This document shows, one piece after another, positions 24,255 through 32,242 of a stretch of 64,000 nt of DNA. Position 1 is the first letter of the stretch. The number at the start of each line of letters is the position of its first letter. The DNA is from Clostridiales bacterium (GTDB taxonomy: Bacteria > Bacillota > Clostridia > Lachnospirales > Lachnospiraceae): the NCBI GenBank assembly GCA_021204045.1, contig JAJQAA010000006.1, forward strand, positions 1 to 64,000, read 5' to 3'. A model generated the notes under the pieces. It was not told the origin of the DNA. It ran no database searches and was given only the letters and a program-made list of their open reading frames with translations. The position numbers were made by a program, and so were the translations under genes.

Positions 24255-24668
24255 TTACAGGAATTTCGTGATCGTCAGAATATTTTTCCCATTCTCGTAA
24301 GAATACTCGATCCCATCCATGCTTTTCTTCGCCATATAGATTCCCAATCCGCCGATCTCCCGCTCCTTCGCGCTGGCCGTAACGTCCGGATCAGCCCGCA
24401 GGAGCGGATTGTAGGGCCGCCCTTCGTCCAGAAACTGGATCGTCACCCGCAGCGGCTCCTCAAGCACCTCACAGCGGACGACGGCGTCCCCGGTCTTGGG
24501 ATGGTAGGCATAATGAGCGATATTGACGTAAATCTCCTCCACGGCAATCTCAATCTGCATCATCTGCCGCGGCGAACAGCCGCAGTCCTCCAGCTGTTCC
24601 CGCACGAAATTCATCACTTCTTCCAGATTCTCCAGTCTGGCTTCCACCTGCATCTCTTTCATCGTCAT
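24255..24668 (-). CDS. RsbW/SpoIIAB-like anti-sigma factor kinase
   Basis: The 137-residue protein has the GHKL ATPase fold of serine kinase anti-sigma factors. The N box is EIAVEEIYVNIAHYAY (about residues 45-60, with the ATP-Mg Asn), the G1 box is FLDEGRPYNPL and the G2 box is GGLGIYMAKKSMD. Such proteins sequester a sigma factor or other partner and phosphorylate a STAS antagonist. A STAS protein (38966-39265) and a SpoIIE-type phosphatase (27868-29472) are encoded upstream in the same block, giving all three parts of a partner switch; no sigma factor gene is seen. The ATG overlaps the stop of the response regulator gene (ATGA). Confidence 0.88.
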   Translation of the reverse strand: MTMKEMQVEARLENLEEVMNFVREQLEDCGCSPRQMMQIEIAVEEIYVNIAHYAYHPKTGDAVVRCEVLEEPLRVTIQFLDEGRPYNPLLRADPDVTASAKEREIGGLGIYMAKKSMDGIEYSYENGKNILTITKFL

Positions 24669-25444
24669 TCTTCCAGCCTTCCCATCGAATACTCCGCCCA
24701 GCTGTAGCAGATCATATAATCGCGCCGGTAATTATTGATCGCGATCGGATCCCCCGCCAGAAAGCGATAACTGTCGCAGTCAAACGTGTCCGTATTGATC
24801 GCATAGCTGTTGTGGCGTTTGACCAGCATCGTCTCGGCCCCCGCATTCTGGAGCGTGCTGCGCAGCTCGGCGTAGATCGTCTGCATGTATTTTCTCCGGT
24901 TTAAATCATACTGGCCATCCTCAAAGAGGATATTGGCCGCCTCACGCAGCGTCACGCTGCTCCCTCTGCGGTCGATCAGATAAGCCAGAAATTCCTTTGA
25001 TTTCATCCGCCGGAAAGACAACGGTTTCCCGTCCACATAGACGTCGAATCCGCCGAAGGTCTTCACCTGGATCCGCTGGCTTGTTTTCCGCTCCCGGTAG
25101 ATAAATGTCAGTTCCCGGCGGATGTCCTCTCTGGACACCGGCTTTAAAAGATACCCGGTGGCATGGATGGAAAACGCGTCCAGCGCGTACTGCTCATAGC
25201 TGGTCACAAAGATAATGTGAATCTCCGGCCAGAGCGCTTTCAGCTGTTTCGCCATGGTAATGCCGTCCGTCGTCCCCATCTCAATATCGAGAAACGCGAT
25301 CGACGGCTCGGTTTTCTTCGCGAAATCCATGGCCATGGATGGACTGGTAAAACCGCAAAGCTCCGCCTCCGGCGCTTCCGCCCGAAGCGATTCCTCCAGA
25401 TCGCGAAGCGCCGGCGCTTCGTCATCCACCAGCATAAATACCAT
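24665..25444 (-). CDS. Response regulator with REC and SARP-type winged-helix domains
   Basis: Residues 1-120 form a receiver domain: the acidic pair in LVDDEAPALRD, the phosphorylation Asp in IAFLDIEMGT and the Lys in YLLKPVSRED. Residues from about 125 form an OmpR/SARP-like winged helix with KTFGGFDVYVDGKPLSF and SFRRMKSKEFLAYLIDRRG. It would control genes in response to the LytS-like kinase encoded just upstream. GGAGGAAACACG supports the start at 25444 rather than 25477. Its stop overlaps the start of the RsbW-like gene, linking two-component and partner-switch signalling in one transcript. Confidence 0.88.
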   Translation of the reverse strand: MVFMLVDDEAPALRDLEESLRAEAPEAELCGFTSPSMAMDFAKKTEPSIAFLDIEMGTTDGITMAKQLKALWPEIHIIFVTSYEQYALDAFSIHATGYLLKPVSREDIRRELTFIYRERKTSQRIQVKTFGGFDVYVDGKPLSFRRMKSKEFLAYLIDRRGSSVTLREAANILFEDGQYDLNRRKYMQTIYAELRSTLQNAGAETMLVKRHNSYAINTDTFDCDSYRFLAGDPIAINNYRRDYMICYSWAEYSMGRLEE

Positions 25445-25469
25445 CGTGTTTCCTCCGTCGTTTGTAAGT

Positions 25470-26759
25470 CTAGCCATGTTTGGGAAACCACATTGTCACC
25501 ACGGTTCCCTCACTGCTGCTCTTAATCATGATCGAACCGCCGCACCGCGCCTCGATTCTCCGGCGCACGTTGGCGATACCGATATGGTTCGAATCTTCCC
25601 AGAAAGTAGCGGCAATCTCCATCCCCACGCCGTCATCCGAGACGATCACGACATAGCCGTCCCTCCACTCTTCCGTATAAATCTTAACGGTTCCGCCCTC
25701 TTCCTTCCGGCGAATGCCGTGGCGCACCGCGTTCTCCACGATGGGCTGTAAGGTCAGCGTCGGTACCATGAAATCGTGGGCGTTAATATTGTAAATCACA
25801 TGCAGCCTCTCCCCGAACCGTTGCTGCTCCAGATTCAGGTAGCTCCTGGCGTGCTCCAGCTCCTGGTCAAACGAAATCAGCTTGTTCGTCGTCAGAGAAT
25901 TCATATTGGCACGCAAAAAACGGGAAAAATCCAGAATGGATTCTTTGGCCTGTTTGGGATCCGTATCGCAAAGCTGCCGGATGGCGGTCAGCGCATTGTA
26001 CAGAAAATGCGGCTGAATCTGGCTCAGCATGATTTCCACCTGCAGAACCGTCAGCTCCTTCTCCGTCTTCCGGACCATCTGATCCTGCTCGCTCTGAACA
26101 TTGATATTTAACAGAAGCAGCGCGATGGTCGCCATCGCGTTGACGTAAGCGCCCCCGTAAAACAAAACCTGGAGCAGCTGGCCGATGGCCGGAAGCAGGA
26201 TGCAGCTGAACAGGAACAGCATCGAACGCGTCGTCAGTTTTCGCCGCCCGCTCCAGAGCAATATCACGCAGAGCACAAAGAGAATGGCCGGAAGAATCTG
26301 CGCCAGCGGAAAATATGGTCCGCGCACATACACATTATTCTCCATAACCTGATAGTACATCCCGTTCCAGAGCGATAGCACGGAACAGGCTACCTGCAGC
26401 GCCGTCACCGCCGTTGCCAGCCGTTCAATCCGGCGGCTGACCACCGTATCCAGATTGAGCAGGCAAATTAGGTATTTTACCAGATTAAAAATAATAATGC
26501 CCGTGCAGGCAAAAAAACAGCACAGTCCGGCCCGGAACAGGAGCCCTTCCATCTTTCCCGGAACCCCGTTGCAAAACCAGTCCGTCAGGTCTCCCAGCAT
26601 CATGCACACATTGGATACCAGCAACGCGACGAGCCACTGCTTCTGCCGCCGGTACCCGTCCATATGGCACAGATAATACAGGATCAGTATCACGCAGATG
26701 AGAATGCTATATGCTTCCAGCGCGATATTCGCTGAACGAATCGAAAATCCCTGCATCAT
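25470..26759 (-). CDS. LytS-type membrane sensor histidine kinase
   Basis: The 429-residue protein has about six membrane helices in the first 220 residues (for example SILICVILILYYLCHM), then a His_kinase domain with the phosphoacceptor in QIQPHFLYNALTAI, the N box PIVENAVRHGIRR and the G box VSDDGVGME, as in LytS/YehU-class kinases. It would sense a membrane or external signal and phosphorylate the REC protein encoded 25 nt downstream. GGGAGGAACG supports the ATG at 26759. It is also preceded by a lipoprotein gene that could provide the sensing partner. Confidence 0.9.
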   Translation of the reverse strand: MMQGFSIRSANIALEAYSILICVILILYYLCHMDGYRRQKQWLVALLVSNVCMMLGDLTDWFCNGVPGKMEGLLFRAGLCCFFACTGIIIFNLVKYLICLLNLDTVVSRRIERLATAVTALQVACSVLSLWNGMYYQVMENNVYVRGPYFPLAQILPAILFVLCVILLWSGRRKLTTRSMLFLFSCILLPAIGQLLQVLFYGGAYVNAMATIALLLLNINVQSEQDQMVRKTEKELTVLQVEIMLSQIQPHFLYNALTAIRQLCDTDPKQAKESILDFSRFLRANMNSLTTNKLISFDQELEHARSYLNLEQQRFGERLHVIYNINAHDFMVPTLTLQPIVENAVRHGIRRKEEGGTVKIYTEEWRDGYVVIVSDDGVGMEIAATFWEDSNHIGIANVRRRIEARCGGSIMIKSSSEGTVVTMWFPKHG

Positions 26760-26821
26760 CGTTCCTCCCTGTCCTGTTGCGCCCTTCCGCACGATATCGC
26801 GCGCCACTCATTGATGTCTTG

Positions 26822-27874
26822 TCATTGCCTGTCTTTTGTTATGATATAGATCGTCCAGTCCCCGTCTTCGTTTGCGCTGTCGAACTCTTCCGTACAGGCC
26901 CGGTCCGCGTAGCATGCCTTATCTTCGCCCGGCACGCGGATCGAGACTTCATCCCCTATCGGGATCTGTTTTGTATACGTCTTTTCATCATCCGTATCCG
27001 GATCCGCAATCACGGTCACGGTTCTCAGATTATCCTCCGCAAAAACGTGTTCATACAGATTCTGCGCTTTCTCCGGTCTTTCCAGGCCATACTCGACGGT
27101 GTTCGTTCCGAGCAGGCGCTCTGTCCCGTCCGCTTTCACCTCAATTTCCGTGCACGACTGCTGAGCCAGCGTTTCGGCGTCCAGCACATATTCGATGCGC
27201 AGATATTCGCCTTCCGTGTAGGTATAATTCCTTTCCTCCATGGAATCCCTGGTATCTTCCCTGGGCAGCTCTGTCGTAATATACAGGTACCCGTCTTTTT
27301 CCTCGCAGCTTTTTATGATTTCGGAAGTGCTGCTGTCGGAATATAAAATGTTATCCGTGTAGAACAAAATCGGCCCCTCATCCGCGCACAGTTCAGCAAA
27401 GCAGACGTCTCCATTATGCGAATACACCTGTTCCCCATTAATATACAATTCGCCATAATCATCATCCGGCCAATCGCTGTAATAGATTTCCGCATCGGCG
27501 TAATTTGTAAGCGTCCCGGTCTCGTCGACAAGCGTATTCTGAAACGAAGAATAGCGGGACACCAGCGTTTCATTTTTATTTGCGCTGACAATCTCCTCCA
27601 TCGTGATGGTCGCGGCCCTGTCGGCAGCCGTCGTTTCTTCCGCCGCGGCTGTTGTCGCTTCCGTTACGGCAGCCGTCGTGACCGCCTCCGTGATTGTTGC
27701 CGCTTCCGTTGCGGCAGTCGTCGTAACCGCCTCCGTAGTTGTTGCCATTGCGGCAGCCGTCGTAGTTGTTGCCGCCGTCCCGCCGCATCCCGCAAGAGTG
27801 AAGCCCATACATACAGCAAGGCACCCCATGGATAATGCGGAATAAATCGTTCGTTTCATCAAACTGTTTAACAT
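26822..27874 (-). CDS. Lipoprotein with Ala/Thr repeat linker, unknown domain
   Basis: The 350-residue protein has a signal peptide with lipobox TLAGC, then about 60 residues made of Ala, Thr and Glu in short imperfect repeats such as TEAVTTTAATEAAT, then an extracellular domain rich in beta strands with no family I recognise. The domain contains EIYYSDWPDDDYGELYINGEQ and ends with a TIYIITKDRQ strand. GGAGGAAATC precedes the ATG at 27874, which overlaps the stop of the SpoIIE-type phosphatase gene by 7 bp. It lies between the phosphatase and LytS genes, so it may sense or present a signal for them; this is inference. Confidence 0.75.
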   Translation of the reverse strand: MLNSLMKRTIYSALSMGCLAVCMGFTLAGCGGTAATTTTAAAMATTTEAVTTTAATEAATITEAVTTAAVTEATTAAAEETTAADRAATITMEEIVSANKNETLVSRYSSFQNTLVDETGTLTNYADAEIYYSDWPDDDYGELYINGEQVYSHNGDVCFAELCADEGPILFYTDNILYSDSSTSEIIKSCEEKDGYLYITTELPREDTRDSMEERNYTYTEGEYLRIEYVLDAETLAQQSCTEIEVKADGTERLLGTNTVEYGLERPEKAQNLYEHVFAEDNLRTVTVIADPDTDDEKTYTKQIPIGDEVSIRVPGEDKACYADRACTEEFDSANEDGDWTIYIITKDRQ

Positions 27875-29472
27875 GATTTCCTCCTCTGGATCGACAGCAT
27901 CGTGATATCGTCAAACTGAGGCGCGTCGGCCACAAACCGGTCGATATCGTCCTTAACCATATGTAGCAGCTGCTCCGGTTCCGCCTCCGGACAGCGGTTC
28001 ATCGCCTCCAGCATCCGCTCCGTCCCATACAGCGTCAGGCCGGCGTCCGTCGCCTCGGTCACGCCGTCGGTATAGACAAAGAGCGTGTCTCCTGGATCCA
28101 GGGTCAGTTCGTACTCGCGATAACGGAAATTTTTTACCCCCGCAAGCACAAGCCCATGTCTGTCGCGCACCAACTCGAAAGCTCCGCCTTCCCGCCGCAG
28201 AGCGGGCTGCTCGTGCCCCGCGTTGGACGCGATAATCCTGCCGGTGGAAATCTCATAGATTCCCAGCCAGACGGTGACAAACATTCCCTCATCATTATTT
28301 TCACACAGCTGATTGTTGACCGTCTCCAGTATTTCCTTGGGTGACAGTCCCGTCTGCGCGACATTTTTCAGCAGGGTCCTGGCAATGACCATGAACAACG
28401 CCGCGGGAACGCCTTTCCCGGACACGTCCGCGATGACCAGCGCCAGATGGTCGTCATCCACCAGGAAAAAGTCGTAGAAATCGCCGCCCACTTCCTTGGC
28501 AGGCGTCATGCTCGCATAAATGTCAAACTCCGGGCGCTCCGGAAAAGCGGGGAAGATACAGGGCAGCATACTGGCCTGTATATGGGCGGCCACATCCAGC
28601 TCCGCCCCGATCCGTTCCTTTTCCGCGGTGACGCTGGCAAGGTTCTGAATATAGTCCCGCAGCTCCGTCGTCATGTACTGGAACGCCTGCGCCAGCTCCT
28701 GCAGCTCGTCCCCCGTGCCGATGTCCACCCGGAAATCATCCAGATTCTCCAGATTGCTTTGCACCAGCTTGCCGGTGGCCTGATGCAGCGTCCCGAGCGG
28801 GCGGATCAGGATATGACGGATATAAAAATAATACGCCACAATGGAGATTGCCAGTACGCTGCAGACAACCAGCAGGCTGGTCAAAATCAGCTGGCGGATC
28901 TGGTCGTTCACCATATCCATGGAAATATCCACGCTTGCCAGCGCCACGGGCTTCCCCGCGCTGTCCAGAATCGCCACATAGGCCGAGGCCAGATAACCGT
29001 ATTCCTCGTTGTTGGTGATCAGGATCACTCTGTCCGCGTCCGGCGCGAACGCGGCGTGCATCAGCTCATTGCCCCCGCCGTAGTAGGCGTCGGCGTCACC
29101 GAGGTCGCAGACCCCCGCCTCGCCCGGATCTCCCGCGTCCCAGATATAGTACATATCCTCTTTCTGAGGAACCACCACATAGAAATACGTTAGGCCCATT
29201 TCGTGCTTCACGGTCAGCAGATACTGGCGGACCTCCTCGTAATAATCGTCCTTCTCTCCTGTGATGTAATACTTCTCAATGCTGTCTCCATCGATCACAT
29301 TCGACGCGATGGAAGCCTGATCGAAGGCCAGATCCGAATAGAACTCTTCCATATGTCCGCGGTAAATCCGGGATATGATCGGGGTCAGCACCAGCATCAG
29401 CAGGGCTGCCATCGCCACCAGCCCCAGCATCAGCTTGGGCTGCAGGCGCAGGTTCCGTCCGGTTTTCTTCAT
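27868..29472 (-). CDS. Membrane SpoIIE/RsbU-type PP2C phosphatase with HAMP domain
   Basis: The 534-residue protein has a membrane helix near residue 20 (MLGLVAMAALLMLVLTPII), an extracytoplasmic sensor domain to about 230, a second helix (LTSLLVVCSVLAISIVAYYF), a HAMP segment (RPLGTLHQATGKL) and a SpoIIE-type PP2C domain from about 310 with the metal-binding motifs EVGGDFYDFF, IADVSGKGVPAALFM and YTDGVTEA. It would dephosphorylate a STAS antagonist, freeing the partner switch. AAAGGAGG supports the ATG at 29472. The ATG overlaps the stop of the formyltransferase gene by 4 bp and its own stop overlaps the next start by 7 bp. Confidence 0.92.
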   Translation of the reverse strand: MKKTGRNLRLQPKLMLGLVAMAALLMLVLTPIISRIYRGHMEEFYSDLAFDQASIASNVIDGDSIEKYYITGEKDDYYEEVRQYLLTVKHEMGLTYFYVVVPQKEDMYYIWDAGDPGEAGVCDLGDADAYYGGGNELMHAAFAPDADRVILITNNEEYGYLASAYVAILDSAGKPVALASVDISMDMVNDQIRQLILTSLLVVCSVLAISIVAYYFYIRHILIRPLGTLHQATGKLVQSNLENLDDFRVDIGTGDELQELAQAFQYMTTELRDYIQNLASVTAEKERIGAELDVAAHIQASMLPCIFPAFPERPEFDIYASMTPAKEVGGDFYDFFLVDDDHLALVIADVSGKGVPAALFMVIARTLLKNVAQTGLSPKEILETVNNQLCENNDEGMFVTVWLGIYEISTGRIIASNAGHEQPALRREGGAFELVRDRHGLVLAGVKNFRYREYELTLDPGDTLFVYTDGVTEATDAGLTLYGTERMLEAMNRCPEAEPEQLLHMVKDDIDRFVADAPQFDDITMLSIQRRKSC

Positions 29473-30302
29473 AATACAGCCTCCTTTGAGATCGGATGTA
29501 CCGTCAGGCGCAGGTGACCGTCCACGGTCCGGTAAAGCCAGCGGTCTTTTGCAAGCCGGCATTCCGGCGCGGGCAGCGCCGCCGTTCCGGCAAGCAACGC
29601 GGTCACATAATACCAGCTGCCGTCCAGCTTTACCTGAGTCATACTGTTATAGCGGCGGAACATATCCCGAGCCTCGGCCAACGTCAGACGGTATTCCAGC
29701 GTCAGAAGCTCCAAAGCCGGTCGGTTCCAGTAGGGCAGGTGCGCGCGCTGCGGTACGGCTCTCTGCCAGGCCGCGTCCAGATCTTCCATAATGTCCTCCA
29801 GCATCTCGCGGGCGGCCGCCCCGCATTTCAGATAAAGATCGACGTTGTCCGTCTCCGGTTTTATATCGATGGTGCGCTGAGCCAGAATATCGCCGCTGTC
29901 CACATTCGCGGTGAGTTTGTGCAGCGTGACGCCGGTCGAGGGAAGATTTCGCTCCATTGCGCATTCCAGCGGATAATAGCTGCGTCCCTGCGGCAGCAAA
30001 GAACTGTGCACATTGATACCGCGAAAATGCCCCAGCTCGGACGGAATGGAGAGGATATGACTGTATTCCGCGGTAAAGAACAGGGCGCTTATCGGCTCCC
30101 GGGAGAGTTCGGCCATGGTTTCCGGGCTGATAACCTCATAGTGCACCGGAATGCCCAGCTCCCCGGCGCGGCGGACAATCGAATATTCCGTAAAATAGTC
30201 CTCGTCATTATGATAGGTGTAAAGCGCCAGTATGTGATGCCGCTCCAGCAGATACTTAAAGCACGATAAAAACACATCCGTACCGAAATATACTATGTTC
30301 AT
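29469..30302 (-). CDS. Formyltransferase-family protein (Fmt-like)
   Basis: The 277-residue protein has the N-terminal formyltransferase fold that uses 10-formyl-tetrahydrofolate: MNIVYFGTDVFLSCF, the catalytic Asn-His in GINVHSSLLPQGRSYYP (about residue 100), and the catalytic Asp in ANVDSGDILAQ. The C-terminal 70 residues could form the small beta-barrel. Because the gene is not beside peptide deformylase but within a signalling and secretion block, the target is more likely a sugar, amine or other small molecule than Met-tRNA. GAAGGAC precedes the ATG at 30302; the earlier in-frame start at 30395 lacks this. The stop overlaps the next gene by 4 bp. Confidence 0.82.
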   Translation of the reverse strand: MNIVYFGTDVFLSCFKYLLERHHILALYTYHNDEDYFTEYSIVRRAGELGIPVHYEVISPETMAELSREPISALFFTAEYSHILSIPSELGHFRGINVHSSLLPQGRSYYPLECAMERNLPSTGVTLHKLTANVDSGDILAQRTIDIKPETDNVDLYLKCGAAAREMLEDIMEDLDAAWQRAVPQRAHLPYWNRPALELLTLEYRLTLAEARDMFRRYNSMTQVKLDGSWYYVTALLAGTAALPAPECRLAKDRWLYRTVDGHLRLTVHPISKEAVL

Positions 30303-30391
30303 TTGCCGTTGTCCTTCATTATATCGTGTGCACGAATGATACGGGCAGAGACTCGGAAAATCTACGATTTTCCTCTGCCCTTTTACGCACA

Positions 30392-32146
30392 TCATATCTT
30401 AACGCTCAGCGTGTTAAAGCCCTGATAGCGTCGATAGTAAAATGCCCTGGCCCGCTGCCGGATCACCAGGATACCGATGCCGTCCATGTCAAAGCCTTCC
30501 GTACCGGCTCGTTCGGTTTCCAGGCTGAAGGGATCAAAAGTCACCGCGTCATCCCGCAGGTGGAGTTCAAATTCCCCGTTTTCCAGCGCGATGGCCGTGA
30601 TCTGAATATAGCCGTCTTTCCGCCCCGCAAAACCGTGCTGCAGGATCGCAAGTCCCAGCTCCTCCGCCGCCATGGTGACAATATACTGCTGGCGCGGCGC
30701 GGCGTCCCAGTCACGGCAGAACGCGTCCAGCTCCTGGGTCAGAACGCCCAGATCCTCCGCGGTGCCAAGAACCGTGCGCTGAAAGATCCGCTCCGGGGCA
30801 AGATCCTGAAAACGGTAACGCCCGCTTTGCACCAGAATGCCAAAAATCGCCAGCGAGAGAATCTCGGTAGCCGGAAACAGCCACCAGAACCCCGCCAGCC
30901 CAAACCGCGAGCAGAGCAGCGTCAGCGGGAACAACAGAAGCGCTCCCCGCAGCGTCTCCAGCACAAAGGACGCGTTCTCCTGTCCGCGTGCCTGATAGGC
31001 ATTGCACAGCAGAATGCTGATCCCGGCAAAAAACGCTCCCAGGCCGTAGATGCGCAGAGCCTCAAACGCCAGCATCCGCGCGGAAGGCTCATGGACGCCA
31101 AAAAGCAGGCACAGCCCTGCGGGCCAGACCTCCACCAGAATGATCAGAAGGCTTCCCACCGCCACGCCGCTTCCGAAGCCCAGGCGCATCATCTGCTGCA
31201 GTCCGGCACGGTTCTGCTCGCCCTGATAAGTAGAAAGAATGGGCTGCATGGCCCGGGCCGTCCCCTCATACAGATACAGGATCAGATACGAGGCATTCTG
31301 CAGCAGATCAAACACCGCCACTCCGTTTTCCCCGCCCATGCGGATCAGCAGATTGTTGCACAGCAGAAAGAAGATCATCTGGTACAGGTACTGCACCGAG
31401 GTGGCCAATCCGGCCTTGAGGGAGGAAAACGCCGGAGCCAGCCAGCCCTTCCCCGGAAGCGACAGCCGCAGAACATGATCCTTCTGAAAAAATCCCGGCA
31501 GGTAAATGGCGATCGTGATAATCTGCCCCAGAGCCGTGGATAAGGCCGCTCCCCGCGTACCCAGGCCAAGGCCCAACACAAAAATAACATTGAAAGCGAT
31601 ATCGCACAGATTTCCGGTTACGGAACCAACTCCGGCCCGGTGCTCGCCCCCGTCGTTGCGCAGATAGTAATTAAATAAATTGGACAGGTAAAACAATGGT
31701 GTCGCCGCGACCAGGATCCGCAGATAATCCTTTGTCGCAACAAACAGCGCCCCGTCCGACGGCACGGTGCCCAGCAGCCTTAAAAGCGGAGTAATGAGAA
31801 GACTCCCCATGACCGCGGTCAGGCCGCTTAAGATCAGCCCCAGCCAGAGCACCCCGGCAAAGCTTTCTGCTGCCTCATCCGGCTTTCCCTCTCCCAGCAG
31901 ACGGGCGTAGCGCACGGACCCGCCCAGTCCCAGGCCGTGCGCGAGCATACAGTTGATCATGTATACGGGAAGAATCAGCCCGATCGCGGCCAGCCCGACC
32001 GTGCCGAGCTTCTGGCCCACCACCACGGCGTCCGCCATGTCGCTGAAGGCCCAGCCCAGCGAGGAAGCCATCGCCGGGATCCACAGCCGCCGGTACATGG
32101 AACCCGTAAACCGGTCATGCCCGGCTGATGTGAATGATTGCGCCAT
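30392..32146 (-). CDS. MATE-family transporter fused to an RsbW-like ATPase domain
   Basis: Residues 1-455 are a complete twelve-helix MATE transporter (GWAFSDMADAVVVGQKLG at the start), which usually exports drugs or lipids with Na+ or H+. Residues 457-584 are a C-terminal GHKL domain like RsbW: AAEELGLAILQHGF corresponds to the N box, LRDDAVTFDPF to G1 and MDGIGILVIRQRARAF to G2. In the N box the Asn that holds Mg-ATP in the neighbouring RsbW-like protein (EEIYVNIAHYAY) is Ala, so the ATPase may be inactive and serve for binding. GGGAGGAGAC precedes the ATG. It lies 96 nt downstream of the nucleotidase gene and 89 nt before the formyltransferase. Confidence 0.87.
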   Translation of the reverse strand: MAQSFTSAGHDRFTGSMYRRLWIPAMASSLGWAFSDMADAVVVGQKLGTVGLAAIGLILPVYMINCMLAHGLGLGGSVRYARLLGEGKPDEAAESFAGVLWLGLILSGLTAVMGSLLITPLLRLLGTVPSDGALFVATKDYLRILVAATPLFYLSNLFNYYLRNDGGEHRAGVGSVTGNLCDIAFNVIFVLGLGLGTRGAALSTALGQIITIAIYLPGFFQKDHVLRLSLPGKGWLAPAFSSLKAGLATSVQYLYQMIFFLLCNNLLIRMGGENGVAVFDLLQNASYLILYLYEGTARAMQPILSTYQGEQNRAGLQQMMRLGFGSGVAVGSLLIILVEVWPAGLCLLFGVHEPSARMLAFEALRIYGLGAFFAGISILLCNAYQARGQENASFVLETLRGALLLFPLTLLCSRFGLAGFWWLFPATEILSLAIFGILVQSGRYRFQDLAPERIFQRTVLGTAEDLGVLTQELDAFCRDWDAAPRQQYIVTMAAEELGLAILQHGFAGRKDGYIQITAIALENGEFELHLRDDAVTFDPFSLETERAGTEGFDMDGIGILVIRQRARAFYYRRYQGFNTLSVKI

Positions 32147-32242
32147 GGACTGTCTCCTCCCGTCTGATTCTGATTTCCAAGCCCATTTTTTCGGTGCTGA
32201 CTTCCAATCTGTGCTTCCCGCAGCACCGTCAAATCTTTCGTT

